A DNA stretch of 64,000 nt from Clonostachys chloroleuca (Eukaryota > Ascomycota > Sordariomycetes > Hypocreales > Bionectriaceae). The notes under the pieces are model-generated. The model made no database searches, was not told where the DNA came from, and saw only the letters and a list, made by a program, of their open reading frames with translations. Within the stretch, counting starts at the first letter, position 1, and each line of letters begins with the position of its first letter. The position numbers were made by a program, and so were the translations under genes. This document shows positions 1-11,900 of this stretch, piece after piece. The stretch lies in contig JBANAY010000004.1 of NCBI GenBank assembly GCA_037952775.1, forward strand, positions 6,448,001 through 6,512,000. The letters are read 5' to 3'.

Positions 1-14
1 CATCCGAGGGGAGT

Positions 15-860
15 ATGGGTTCTTTCCAAAGCGGATTAGGTACCCGAAATTCTGATGCTATGCCAAATACGATGTTGAACCCAAACCCTCACGATGAAGT
101 GTTAATTGAAGAACGAGGGGAAGAAGATATTTCCAACTATGAGGCTGGGTCAAACACGGTGGGTAGGGTTAACGTAGGGGTTCAATCTCATCCCAAAATC
201 AATCAAGTCCACCCATCGACGAATACCAGTAGTCCGGTAGCCCAAAAGCTTTTAACAGAACACCAAGCTATTACCGAGCCTACTGAAGTCAAGGCTGATA
301 TTTCAGAGAAACCAGATTCACAAATACCAAGCCCATCAGAGACGAATATACACCAAGTCCCAGAAACGGAACTGTTAAATTGTGATGTACATACCCGCTC
401 TTCGGAGCCGGGTAAGGTATTACTGGAAGAAGATACAAAGTACTTGATCAATGCTAGGAAACGGAAGCTTTCGGACTCAGAGAACAACCCGTACCCAAAG
501 AGACCTTATCTATCACATCGGTATCAAGTCGAATATATGGTGAGGAATGAAGCAGGATTGGCCCCTGATCCGAGCATAGTGCTAGAGGGAGAAGGAAAGG
601 AAATAGAGAAAGTTGAACCGCTTGAAAGTAAAAAGGAAAATAAAGAGAACAGAAAAAGAAAGAGAAAGGGGATAAAAGCGAAGAGAGATGAAAAAAGAGA
701 GGCAGGAGAGTTAGTAAAGAACTCGAAGAACAACTCAGGGGGTGGTAAATTGAAAGCGACTGATCTATCAACAGAGAGTTCGGCTGAATCGCCTGGATTA
801 ACACCAGCAGAACAGGATATGCGAAACCTTCTTATAGATATTGAGAAATCTGGCAAGTAG
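15..860 (+). CDS. Unknown protein with basic C-terminal tract (5' end probably outside window)
   Basis: The frame is open from the window edge; the first ATG is at 15, so the true start may lie further left. At least 281 residues. I do not recognise a family. The first 140 residues are polar and probably disordered. A Lys/Arg-rich stretch around residues 208-235 (RKRKRK and similar) looks like a nuclear localisation signal. The tail ends in LTPAEQDMRNLLIDIEKSGK, which could be a short helix. Composition and style resemble the other nuclear-looking unknown proteins of the window (the J-like protein at 3.7 kb, the chromo-like protein at 57 kb). The gene ends at a TAG and is followed by about 2 kb of AT-rich DNA. 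Confidence covers coding potential, not function. Confidence 0.5.
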   Translation: MGSFQSGLGTRNSDAMPNTMLNPNPHDEVLIEERGEEDISNYEAGSNTVGRVNVGVQSHPKINQVHPSTNTSSPVAQKLLTEHQAITEPTEVKADISEKPDSQIPSPSETNIHQVPETELLNCDVHTRSSEPGKVLLEEDTKYLINARKRKLSDSENNPYPKRPYLSHRYQVEYMVRNEAGLAPDPSIVLEGEGKEIEKVEPLESKKENKENRKRKRKGIKAKRDEKREAGELVKNSKNNSGGGKLKATDLSTESSAESPGLTPAEQDMRNLLIDIEKSGK

Positions 861-2976
861 TTAAACTGAAAGGGAGAAAAAAATTGTATTTAGCGGAAGG
901 TCCAGCGGCGGAGCGGTTAAATATAATGGAATCGTGGAGTAAGGGGATCAGATACCTAGCAATTTTGGGGATACTCTTAGCTAGTTGGTTAAGGTCGGAG
1001 CAATAAGAGATCCTAGACCTAATCAGAACTGTAATTTTTCATGAAACATAGTGTGCGATGGGCCAGGTTTAGTTAATCTAGCTTCAGATTTACCGTAGAT
1101 CTCGAAATAGGTATCGCGGGTTTAAGTAGTTAATATTCTTAGTAATACCTGTTTTTAGTCTTTATAGGGTAATATAATATATATTAATATTCAATATAAA
1201 CTTCCTTAATAAAGCTAGATAAATATCTTATTCTAGCCTTTCTTAACAGTTTTTTAGATATAGTATTATTTAGTTAAATATTACTTGAAAATATATATAT
1301 ATATTATAATATCTCTAATTAAATATATCTAGAACCTTTATAATTTTTACTATATTAAATAAGAAATAAATAATTATAGCTAGCTATTCTTATTTATTAC
1401 TTTCTTCCTAACTCTATAATTAAGTACCTTACCCTAGATTAATCTACAGAGATCTGAAAACCATTAGCTATTTTAATTTATCTCTACAAGGCTTTAATTA
1501 AATTATTTAACAATATGTTTCTTAAAGTCTTAATAACTTAGAGGGTTACTAGTATTGAATTTACTCTAAAATAGTTTCTAATATATATTATACTTCCCTA
1601 AAGGCATTCAATAGTTAAATCAGCTTTATTATTAACTTAGAGATACTACTTTCTTATATTTAACTAGTTTTTTAATCTAGATCTAATATTGATATAATAG
1701 CTATTATTATTCTAGACTATCCTATACTTATTCCTATCCCTATCCTTAGAGAATATCTTTGACCTTTTCTATATATTTAGACTGCTCTTCTTTAAAAGTT
1801 TCTTTATTCTAGTCTTAGGTATAGTAATTTTATTATACTGATCCGGATATATATTATTTTTATTCTAGTAGCTAGCCTTCCTATTATCTATATCTTTACT
1901 CTATAAAGCTATATTAGATAAAGCCTGACTTATTATATTATACTATTAGTACTTATACTAAAGGGTATATGAGAATAGATCTAAGTAGTTATTACTATAC
2001 CAATTAAAAAGATATATAGAAATAATCTAAAGAGAAGCTTTATAAAGTACAATATTAGATAGGAAGATATTTATTAGTATATTAAAAATTTAAAAACTAT
2101 TCATTAGTAGGTATATATAAGATGATATAAAAGATAGAGAGAGTATTAAGTGTTGAATTGAGAGACTATAGCCACTAAAAGTTAGTGACCGTATCACTAT
2201 AAGTTAGCGGTTGCAACCACTAACTGTTAGCGATCGCTAATCCCCTGTAACAGCTAGCCAATAGCGATTGCGATCACTAGCCAATAGCGGGCTCCAGTTC
2301 CCCTTTAGGGCTAGGAGCGTTAGCAGTGTTATTTATAGGTTATTAGGCTATAATAGCCTAAATAAGGGTCTAGAAAATTCAGGAAAAAATCCGAGTAACT
2401 TCTAGCAGCCTACCCTAGACTAGACTTTGATTATTGAATAATTCCTTTATCTTTAAAGATAAGATATCTAATGTCTATACTCAACTAGTTAGCTTAAGAG
2501 CCTCTTTCAGATAAAAGTGGGTCTTATAAAAGTTATATATAGCGGTCTTATGGTTAGGTGGTTGTGAGTTTATTTTTTAGATTTCCCATAGTAATGAATT
2601 TTGGGGAAAATCAAAAGTGGCCCGGGAAGCTGCCATAGCGGGTTTTACAGTAGTTTTTAGTCGGTAGACCTATGAGAGAAATTGATATAATTTTCTGATT
2701 CCTCTCACCAAAATAAGATTCTTTTGCGCTATAAAATGCACTATAAATCGACTTTCTAGTGTGAAATTTAACTAAGTTGTAGAGGAGTGTTCACTATAAG
2801 TTAGAAGCTAAAAACTTCCACTGCTGCTAGCTATAGCGGTCTCAAGGCCTAATACACCTTGTAGGCTACTGTAATCTTAACAATAGCTTCTAGAGATGGT
2901 ACTATATTTAATTTAATTAGTACTAAGTTTTAGTACCTAGGATATTAAGAGAGGGAAATAAAGATATAATATAATA
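861..2976. other. AT-rich gene-free tract (RIP-like)
   Basis: No ORF of note on either strand. From about 1130 to 2130 the sequence is dominated by TpA steps (many CTAG, TATA, TTAATA words), the look of a RIP-degraded repeat. Embedded at about 2150-2300 is a GC-richer patch of short related words (TTAGCGGT, AATAGCGATTGCGATC, CACTAGCCAATAGCG) that looks like a degenerate inverted/tandem repeat. A RIP index was not computed. Confidence 0.6.
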
Positions 2977-3147
2977 CAGTTATGAGCAAAATCAGCTTCC
3001 TCTGTAAATCAATATCGCTCTTTTTAAAAGTCGCGCTAATGCCTATCTCTGCAATGTGATTGGTTATAAGAAGTTAAAAGTGGATAAAATCGCAAGCGCT
3101 GCATACTCTTTGTTATTAAAAAAGGAGGCTGATTTTGCTCATAACTG
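2977..3147 (+). mobile_element. MITE, 171 bp, copy 1 (TIR CAGTTATGAGCAAAATCAGC)
   Basis: Begins CAGTTATGAGCAAAATCAGC and ends with the inverted form GCTGATTTTGCTCATAACTG, flanked on both sides by TA (2975-2976 and 3148-3149), the target duplication of Tc1/mariner-type elements. No coding capacity. Two further copies lie at 17221-17392 (same orientation) and 59563-59735 (opposite orientation), sharing the interior as well as the ends. Confidence 0.9.
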
Positions 3148-3660
3148 TATACAGGCTTATTCTTAATAAACTATTACTATTAAAATTAAGCAGCTCTTTT
3201 CAACCTAGGATTAGCATAGGACAGCAGGGCATATCCCTAATAACTAATTGTAATTAGTTCCACAATAGGCGTTTGCGCGAGGATTCACTTTGCTTACGCG
3301 AGGATTCGTTTTGCATACGCTGGGATTCACTTTACGCGGCCCATGTTTTGCTTTCGCACAACTCTCTTATCAGCTGTTTTCAGCTCCATTATCTTACACC
3401 TTTGGTGAAGTCCGAAAATGATGGTTTCGCCCGGTTCAAAGGCAAGCACTCTAAAATTGAGGATTATACACGTATGGTAATCAGGTTTCGAATAGCCAAG
3501 ATTAGAACAGGGCTTAAGGTGCCCGTTTCGGCTCCCTTAGGTTCTCTTTTAAGAGTATTCATTCAGCTAGTTTCAACCACTTGAAAAATAGGTTTATACA
3601 TATATAAAGGCTTATAATATCCCTAACGATTCTCATTATATCTCCCTTCAACAACCCGAG
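3148..3660. other. Intergenic, no gene seen
   Basis: Includes three near-repeats of GCGAGGATTC-like sequence at 3274-3335. The tail (3585-3660) is the probable promoter/5' UTR of the J-like gene. No coding signal. Confidence 0.4.
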
Positions 3661-5693
3661 ATGGCCACTGTTACTGAGACCACCACCGACACTACTAGTC
3701 CTCTCACTAATGGGCAACAGCCTAGCCCTCCGATACCACAAAGATCAAGTGCTACGGAAGACCAGGCACAACCAGAAGAAGGCTATTCACGGTTTAGGTT
3801 TTCGGAAGAAGCATTCAAGGAGACTGATCGAATACTACAATGTGACTCTTCGGATTATTACAGTATCTTAGGCGTTCCAAATGGCACGAATGAAAATGAT
3901 ATCACGGCTTCATTTAAGAAATTAGGATTTCTAATCCATCCCTTCGAAGCTGAACCAGATGACATGGAAATCGATGAGGCGGAGAAAGCTCATAAAGCCA
4001 TATTGCGTCAACATAGATTCGAAAAGTGTAACGAGCAACAAAAGGATGATGCTCTGAAAGCGTTTCATAGTATGATTATATACATTCCTGGCTTGCAGCC
4101 TACATTTTACTAATATCATGAGTAGAACTCCTTAAAGCTGCTGGAGACCTGAACGTCAATGAAGTTTATATAGACCAAGTAAAAGATTGGAGCGGAGAAC
4201 AGGATGATCCTGAAGATAAATCTACCCTTCCTCAAGACTCTGTCGAAAAACCACCTCCAAATATTATATCAGGATATGCGAATTATACACATATATATAA
4301 ATTATACGCAGATGCTCCTGAAGTTACAGCTTTCAGAAATCAAGTTGATATTATAAACGACACGTTAAGGAAGCTCTACTATGGCGAAAAGACTATACCC
4401 GTGCATAGAGGGAAAGAGATCCCCTGTAGCTGGGAAATCCCGCTCTCTAAGTTGGAACCTCACTTGAAAACGATTAAACAGTTGAGTGGAGATCCAGGGG
4501 CAGAGGTGAAATTAAGAAACGCCAATAATCTGGTTAAGATGATCCTCGACAAGCACCATCTGCCGGAAGAATGGGGAAACCCCCGTGATGTTGAGACTGA
4601 GTACTATCATCGGGTAGCCTTGGAATTACGTCAGATCCTAGAAAGTAAACTTCAAGGGTTATCTTCTCAAGCCAATGGCGATATGAACCAGTCTCAAAAA
4701 GCTAAAGAAGATATTTCGTTAGAGTTACAGAGCGTAGTCCAATGTCAGGATTCAGTACGTGGTCATCTTACTTTTCAAAATGGAAATCCAGAGCCGTCTG
4801 AGATAACTGAAGCAAAAAAACGAGTGATCGAAGAGTTGAAGAAGGGTTTTGACGCGATGGCGAGAGCTGAACAAGTGGAAAAAGATCTTGCCAATATTTT
4901 AGAAGAGTTAAATAAGAGGCCTTCTTACCCCTGGGCTGTTCTTCCAATAGAAGATGGCGCCCGTATCATAGGCTATCGGCCAGTAGGTCGTGGGTGCCAA
5001 GTATTGACAGAGAGACGGGAAGAGAGTGGAATTCTAATCCATCGGCTCGAACCGGCACACGAGGTGGGCAGAGAATCGGTTACGAAATACCGCAATATGG
5101 ACGGCGCCAAAAAATTGACTAGGGATCGAAAATGGTCATCGAAAGATAAAGACAATTTCATAAAAATACACTGGAGTGCGAAGTCCCAAGTCAAGCTGCA
5201 CAATCTTGCACTAGGCAAGCCTCGCTCACCAGATAATCCAAACTATGTTGAATTCACCCATGGTATGTATGTGCTTTGGTACACGGAAGTCGAAGCTATT
5301 CTTGGTATGTCGGATGCCCAAAGAGATATTAGGAAAGTGTGTGAGAGAGACGGAATTATACCACCATGGGAGTCTAAACCTGCAGGTACAATATATGATT
5401 CTTCTAAACAGGTAAAGGCTGTCAGCAAACGTCGGGCACGGAGGGAAGAGTTGCCGGGTGCGTCTGCGAATCATCTGAACCAGATGACCCAAGCTCAGAC
5501 ACAGCATATGGTTCAGAGTCAACCCTCAGCCGAGACACAGTCTCTCACAGAGCGAGTAACACGGCTGGAACAAGTTTTTGACCAGCATAGATCAGACATG
5601 AATGTCATGATGGAGATGATGCAGAAAATAACAGACATGCAGAATGATATGCGGAGAGCTATGGAAAGAATGAATTCACATATACCAAGCTAG
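3661..5693 (+). CDS. 658-aa protein with degenerate N-terminal J-like domain and C-terminal coiled coil
   Basis: Two exons, 3661-4069 and 4126-5693; the 56-nt intron runs GTATGA to GAGTAG with a TACTAATATC branch region. The joined frame is open (1977 nt). Residues 1-50 are Ser/Thr/Pro-rich. Residues about 52-145 resemble a DnaJ domain (DSSDYYSILGVP, then helices), but the HPD tripeptide that stimulates Hsp70 is HPF here, so chaperone activity is doubtful. The central 350 residues are mixed helical and of unknown fold (GARIIGYRPVGRGCQVL, KDNFIKIHWSAKSQVK, MYVLWYTEVEAILGM). The last 70 residues are a Met/Gln-rich coiled coil. Intron signals and open frames suggest a functional gene. Its job is unknown; nuclear or element-associated is a guess. 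Confidence 0.8.
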
Positions 5694-7807
5694 GACGCAG
5701 GAGGTCTCAGGTTAATTGTGCCTTTTTGATTGAATTTTAATTTAGAATCTTATATTACAAGCTGATATTAAGCTGTTGAGTGTTTAAATTATATCTAGGT
5801 TTTAGGACTTGATAAGTTCGTTCGTATCTTTTATCCACGTCTTCTTCGTATTTTTGTTTCACTAAGAAAGCTAGAGTATCTATATTACTAGATCTCGACC
5901 TAAGCCTTGATTAAATTAAGTGGTAGTATGTTATATATAAGCGAGCTAGATAGCTTATAAATATATTTCAGGTAGACAGAGTCTATAAGTACTTATTTAA
6001 GAGCCTGCTTATAGTAAATTTTTTTTTAACTGGATAATTCTTATAAAAGTAGCTCGAATCCCCTAAAAGTAAAAATCTAATAATTTTCCTCCACTTACAC
6101 ATAGTAGTATACTTCAATATACAAAAGGAACAACAGTTAGGTGTCTTTACAAGTATAATCAATGCTCTTAGTATACTACCAGCTAGCAGCAATATGCTAT
6201 TGCTACTAGATAATCCTTCATATTGAATCTGATATCCTTTAGATAACTACACCCACCAGAATACTGGCGGGCATTGTGCGCTCAAAGATTCGATGATTTA
6301 CTGAATTCTGCAAATTATATTACTTATCGCATTCCGCTGCGCTCTTCATCATGCAATAACCAAGACATCCGTTGTTGAAAGTTTTTGTTTATTTGTAAAA
6401 GCTAATCAGAAGATTCTAAATAAAACAAGAGTTAACGTAAAAAGTTTGAAACAACTTTCCATCCAAGAGTGGGATGCTTGACTCTTTGTAAACCATCCCT
6501 ACTATTGCTGCCGTCCCAACTGTTGCTGCCATGCCATCCCAACTATCACTGTTAACTTTACCACTTATAACACCAGTGCGTGAAAGTACCTTCTGGAGAC
6601 TCTCGCGCTATCCGTGATCAAACTTGTCGCTCCTGGGGCATCTTTGATATTTCTCCATTTGCAATCTTATTCTTTCGCCTTTGATCCCGCTGAATATAGT
6701 TGCATAGCCTAGAAAACATTCATACCCTATAAGAGGGTATATCCTTATTAAGCATATCGTAAAGACAAAGCAATACAAAAGGGCAATGCTTCTTTCATCT
6801 CAGCGTAGTTCTAAGGACGATAAACAACGACAAAACGTCTTTTCTTCCGTCCGAGAATGCTCGACCGAACCTTGCCTGGTGTGATATTGCTTAATTCTTA
6901 GCCTTCTCTCTTCCATATTTGCTCCATAGCTAATGAAGGAGCCTCCTAACGGAGTTATCTTCAATACCTGCAATTTGTTATACCCAGATGATCCGTTGAA
7001 CATATAGCTCACATGCAGAATATTCTGCGAGGTTGGTCGAAAGCGCAACACGAAGGCGGACGGAAATCAGCATGGCCACTCTTCAATCGTTTTCAGGGTC
7101 CTCGAAGTTTATATGAAAGAATCTGATTCTTCCACCCGGGACAAGCTCCTTGGAATTAACCAAGAACAGATCAAGGCTGGAGAACCATCTACAAGCTGCC
7201 ACCTATTTCTGACCTACGGATGATGGATCTCAACGCCTGTTCGCTACACTCCTAAGGAATTTCATGTCTCCTTGTGGGCGACGAGAAAGTTCTCGTTGTA
7301 CTCTTGATCCAAGGTCTACCATCTTTCCTCAAGACCCTAGAATTGTACATCGGATGGAGATATCTAGAACCTACAGTGTCTGATCGAGATCAAAACTCTA
7401 TCACGGATACTCCACCTCGGGAAGCTTGTGCGAATTTCTCGTTCAGATTTCACAGCCGAGAAATGGAAGAAACTCCTTCTAAAATCTCTAAGTCAGCTTT
7501 TACTTCACTTAACAGCAAGCCAGAGGTTCTCGGTCGATTCAGCAAACTACTTAGAACTACTAGATTGGTGAAAACCTTCCGTCAACCCTGTTGCGTGTCA
7601 GTCATCCCTGCCTAGTGACCACGCATAAAACATTCAACGGCCAAACTTATGCCCTAAAACTTGTAGCTGAATACCTAGTTGGGACTGGGCTGGCCTAGAC
7701 ACCTCAGCCTATTATTGACAATTTAGCAGGACACTCTGAAGACTAGAAAAGGGGTATCGCCCCGCCTTTCATCTAACGAATTCATAGGCCTCGCCACATA
7801 GTAATTC
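5694..7807. other. Intergenic; nothing convincing
   Basis: The first 500 bases are AT-rich. Around 6800-7060 (minus) an 83-codon frame and at 7274-7615 (plus) a 113-codon frame read like protein but match nothing I know. They could be parts of a decayed gene. No terminal repeats or intact gene seen. Confidence 0.35.
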
Positions 7808-8434
7808 TTACATAGCTTCCCAGCTGGTTAGTAATTGCTGATTGTTCCTATCTTGACCTTCAAATGCATTCCCTTCATCCTTCCACCGCACGGCAACCCA
7901 GTGATTCCTTGAAAAGCACACCCTTATAGTAGAATTTTGATCGTTGAAGAGCTCGGATATATGATATGTTGTACTTGTCTTGATAAATCCGACTGCGTTT
8001 TCTGACTTGAGAGTCCAAGTGTAGGGAGATAATGGTATATATATATTTGATGATCTCTTAATCTTTATTGCTTTAAAATGAACCTTGGTACTGGGATCTG
8101 AGTTGGAGGAAAAAGAGTTATTCCAATGCTGAATATGTAGCCTGAATCGTCTGTAAATGGAATCTATAGCTGCGAGGGGACTGCTAAAAACTGGATGAGT
8201 AGAGATGTATTCCGTTAGAGGAAAAGGGAGAGGTAAAAGTCTGATACTGATCAGTGCTCTTTGTCCTTCCCTGTTTCTATTGGTGAGGAGCTCTGGTATA
8301 TAGTAGAAAACGGCAATTGAAGATTCCAGATTCAATGTCTCACACAAAAAGAATCCGAATAGCTTCTGTGCTTTTTCACATGTTATAGATGAAACATGAC
8401 TTAATAGCCTCGGACTTCTCGGTATGTCCGTTAT
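7808..8434 (-). pseudogene. Open frame without ATG, possible exon or gene remnant
   Basis: A frame of about 208 codons is open on the minus strand from about 8434 to the stop at 7808, but it holds no ATG except the last codon. It may be the final exon of a gene whose 5' part is lost, or a relic. Composition looks protein-like (TCEKAQKLFGFFLCE, then IYIPLSPYTWTLKSENAVGF and FSRNHWVAVRWKDEGNAF). I do not recognise a family. A MITE begins about 90 bp upstream, so the lost 5' part may have been disrupted by that insertion. Confidence 0.25.
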
Positions 8435-8520
8435 TTATCTGTTTCAGAATTTCAGAAAGATTTAATGATATAAATTGAGTTAAAACAATAGTAAGGCAGA
8501 CTTTCCTCTTGACCTATGTA

Positions 8521-8777
8521 CAGTGTGGAGCATAACCAGCTTCCGCTCTGTTGTCTTTACATTTATTTTTACGGGGAGGGAGTACCTGAAAGTACCTTAG
8601 AGTACATATCCCACTATTTTACAGTATGGGAAATGTCCGTTAATGGCCGGGAAATGAATTCCCTAAAGTAGACTAAGTACTGAGGTGGGGGCAATTGTGC
8701 CTACAGTGTTAGCGCGAAATTTCGATACCTTTAGTGAACGATGAGGTACATTTAACCTCAGGTTGCCAGGCGGGCGA
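8521..8777 (+). mobile_element. MITE related to the Tc1 element, copy A (~250 bp)
   Basis: Starts after TA with CAGTGTGGAGCATAACCAGC, nearly the terminal repeat of the Tc1/mariner relic ending at 17123 (CAGTTTGGAGCATAACCAGC). The interior matches 52186-52442 in reverse orientation over its whole length, including the block TGCCTACAGTGTTAGCGCGA. The far end (GGTTGCCAGGCG) has diverged from copy B, so the right boundary is approximate. Non-coding. Confidence 0.75.
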
Positions 8778-8943
8778 CTTAATTACATAATCTCCAACGT
8801 TGGAACTTCACAAGACCTAAGATAAGATGATTTAATCAAATACGTTCATATCACTAAATTTAGGAAATATATACTCTACCAAGGAATATAGTAAAGGATA
8901 TAGCAAGGGAATAGACATTCAGCTAGCTACCTTAGTTGCTGCA

Positions 8944-11900
8944 TCAAGCTCTTCTGTAGATAGTTGTAATATAACAACTCTCCCTGTCCTGCAACCAATC
9001 ACAATATTTGACCCATAACAGGCCCATTCCCCCCGCGACATTCTGTTGGGAGCCACAGAGTGTTCTCCCCTCGCCAGGTAACCCAAGATACTGTAACATC
9101 GATGGCGAGATCTTGGAATAAGTCAAAGTTGGAAGGGGAGATGATGTCGCAGGAGGAGCAATTGCGTCATCGAGTGCAATCATCCCAGCGTCTGTACGAA
9201 GGCTCTGGCCACTGGGCAAAAAGTATAGATTATGGGTAAGCCGCCCAATCTGGACGACACGTCTACATTCGCCCGTCTCGATGCTCCAGATCCGTACCGT
9301 ATTATCGTTTGAGGCCGATGCTACCACTTTGGAGTCAAGTGAGAACACTACCGTATTGACCCATGAGCCATGGCCTTCTAGAACTTGCTGGCACTCGCCT
9401 GTCTCCATACTCCAGATCCGTACTGTACTGTCGCCTGAGGCCGATGCTACCACCTTGGAGTCATGTGAGAACACTACCGTATTAACCCATGAGCCATGGC
9501 CCTCTAGAACTTGCTGGCACTCGCCCGTCTCGATGCTCCAGATCCGTACTGTACTATCGTTTGAGGCCGATGCTACCACTTTGGAGTCAAGTGAGAACAC
9601 TACCGTATTAACCCATGAGCCATGGCCCTCTAGAACTTGCTGGCACTCGCCCGTCTCGATGCTCCAGATCCGTACTGTACTATCGTTTGAGGCCGATGCT
9701 ACCACTTTGGAGTCGTATGAGAACACTGCCGAATCGACCGAAGAGCTATGGCCTTCTAGAACTTGCTGGCACTCGCCCGTCTCCATACTCCAGATCCGTA
9801 CCGTATTATCGTTTGAGGCCGATGCTACCACTTTGGAGTCGTGTGAGAACACTACCGTATTGACCCAATCGCTATGGCCCTCTAGAACTTGCTGGCACTC
9901 GCCCGTCTCGATGCTCCAGATCCGTACCGTTTTATCGGTTGAGGCCGATGCCACCACTTTGGAGTCATGTGAGAACACTACCGTATTGACCGAAGAGTTA
10001 TGGCCCTCCAGAACTTGCTGGCACTCGCCCGTCTCCATGCTCCAGATCCGTACCGTACGGTCGCCTGAGGCCGATGCCACCACTTTGGAGTCGTGTGAGA
10101 ACACTGCCGAATCGACCGAAGAGCTATGGCCCTCTAGAACTTGCTGGCACTCGCCCGTCTCCATACTCCAGATCCGTACCGTATTATCGTTTGAGGCCGA
10201 TACCACCACTTTGGAGTCATGTGAGAACACTACTGATTTGACCCGATCGCTATGGCCCTCTAGAACTTGCTGGCACTCGCCCGTCTCCATACTCCAGATC
10301 CGTACTGTACTGTCGCCTGAGGCCGATGCTACCACCTTGGAGTCATGTGAGAACACTACTGATGTGACCGAAGAGCTATGGCCCTCCAGAACTTGCTGGC
10401 ACTCGCCCGTCTCGATGTTCCAGATCCGTACCGTTTTATCGGTTGAGGCCGATGCTACCACTTTGGAGTCGTATGAGAACACTACCGTATTAACCCAATC
10501 GCTATGGCCCTCTAGAACTTGCTGGCACTCGCCCGTCTCGATGCTCCAGATCCGTACCGTTTTATCGGTTGAGGCCGATGCTACCACTTTGGAGTCGTAT
10601 GAGAACACTGCCGAATCAACCGAAGAGCTATGGCCCTCTAGAACTTGCTGGCACTCGCCCGTCTCCATACTCCAGATCCGTACCGTATTATCGTTTGAGG
10701 CCGATGCTACCACTTTGGAGTCGTGTGAGAACACTACCGTATTGACCCAATCGCTATGGCCCTCTAGAACTTGCTGGCACTCGCCCGTCTTAATGCTCCA
10801 GATCCGTACCGTCTTATCGTTTGAGGCCGATACTACCACTTTGGAGTCATGTGAGAACACTACCGTATTGACCCAATCGCTATGGCCCTCTAGAACTTGC
10901 TGGCACTCGCCCGTCTCCATGCTCCAGATCCGTACCGTACGGTCGCCTGAGGCCGATGCCACCACTTTGGAGTCGTGCGAGAACACTACCGACCAGACAA
11001 ATGAGCTATGGCCCTCCAGTATTGATAGGCATAGGTCCCAATTATCCGCCACCACAGGCCCACGAGAGATCCACCGTGGAATTTGAAACTGCTTTCGAAC
11101 AAGGCTATTTCTTGGACTAAAAAGCAATGCGGAAGAATAAATTTGTAGCGGTGTCTTGTCGATAATAGTTCGGTTCATACGGAAAAACCGTATTGCATCG
11201 TCGATAAAATCTAGTAGTGGTCGACTCTCTCGCCCTTCTTGTTCCTACAAGTAATTAGATTTGTTTCCTTGGATGGCTTGCCTCTCATACCTCTATGCAT
11301 TTCTGTAACATTTTCAATACAGAAAGTCCCTCTGTAGACCTGCCAATAAAGCAGAGAACCTCAAGCCAGTGGAGGAAGTGATCCAGCAAGAACTTGTGTA
11401 TGGCTTCCTGATCGAAAGAGCCGCTATTTTGTATATGATCCACCCAGTAAACACAAGCATACTGCACTTCTGGGAGAATGTTGTTGCTGATGGTCTGAGT
11501 ATCGATAGATGTACGGTCTGTTCCTGGCTGCATGGCTTCGCAAATATTTATATGCAGGCTTTTGTTCATAATTCTAAGGCAGTGCGTTGCTAGTCGACTA
11601 TGAGCCTTTTCCTTATCTATCCAGAAGCGACGCCCCTGGTACTCAGAGTCAACCAAGAAGTCGTGGAATGAGAGATGGAATATTCGAACAGGAGATTCTT
11701 CTGATGAAGGAATGCTTAGTACTGAATGAAGCAGTCCAAGGTGGGTATCAATCTCCTCATTATCGACCTCTAAGAGTCGGCCAAGGGTAGAGATAGGGAG
11801 AGGGTTTCCTAAGAGCACAATAGAACCAACAATATGTTGAAATCTTTTGATTGTCTCTTCTTGCAGCTTTCTACTTAAGCCATCAACCAGTCGATCTAAA

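Noticed and set aside
9256..11019. Regularly spaced repeats resembling a CRISPR array
   Set aside because: Repeats are 126 bp, contiguous and protein-coding (WD40), without spacers, in a eukaryotic genome.
9281..11086. 601-codon open frame on the plus strand made of 42-residue repeats
   Set aside because: It is the antisense of the WD40 array: a 126-bp unit without stops in this frame repeats the openness 14 times. The minus-strand reading has clear domain meaning and splices to NACHT.
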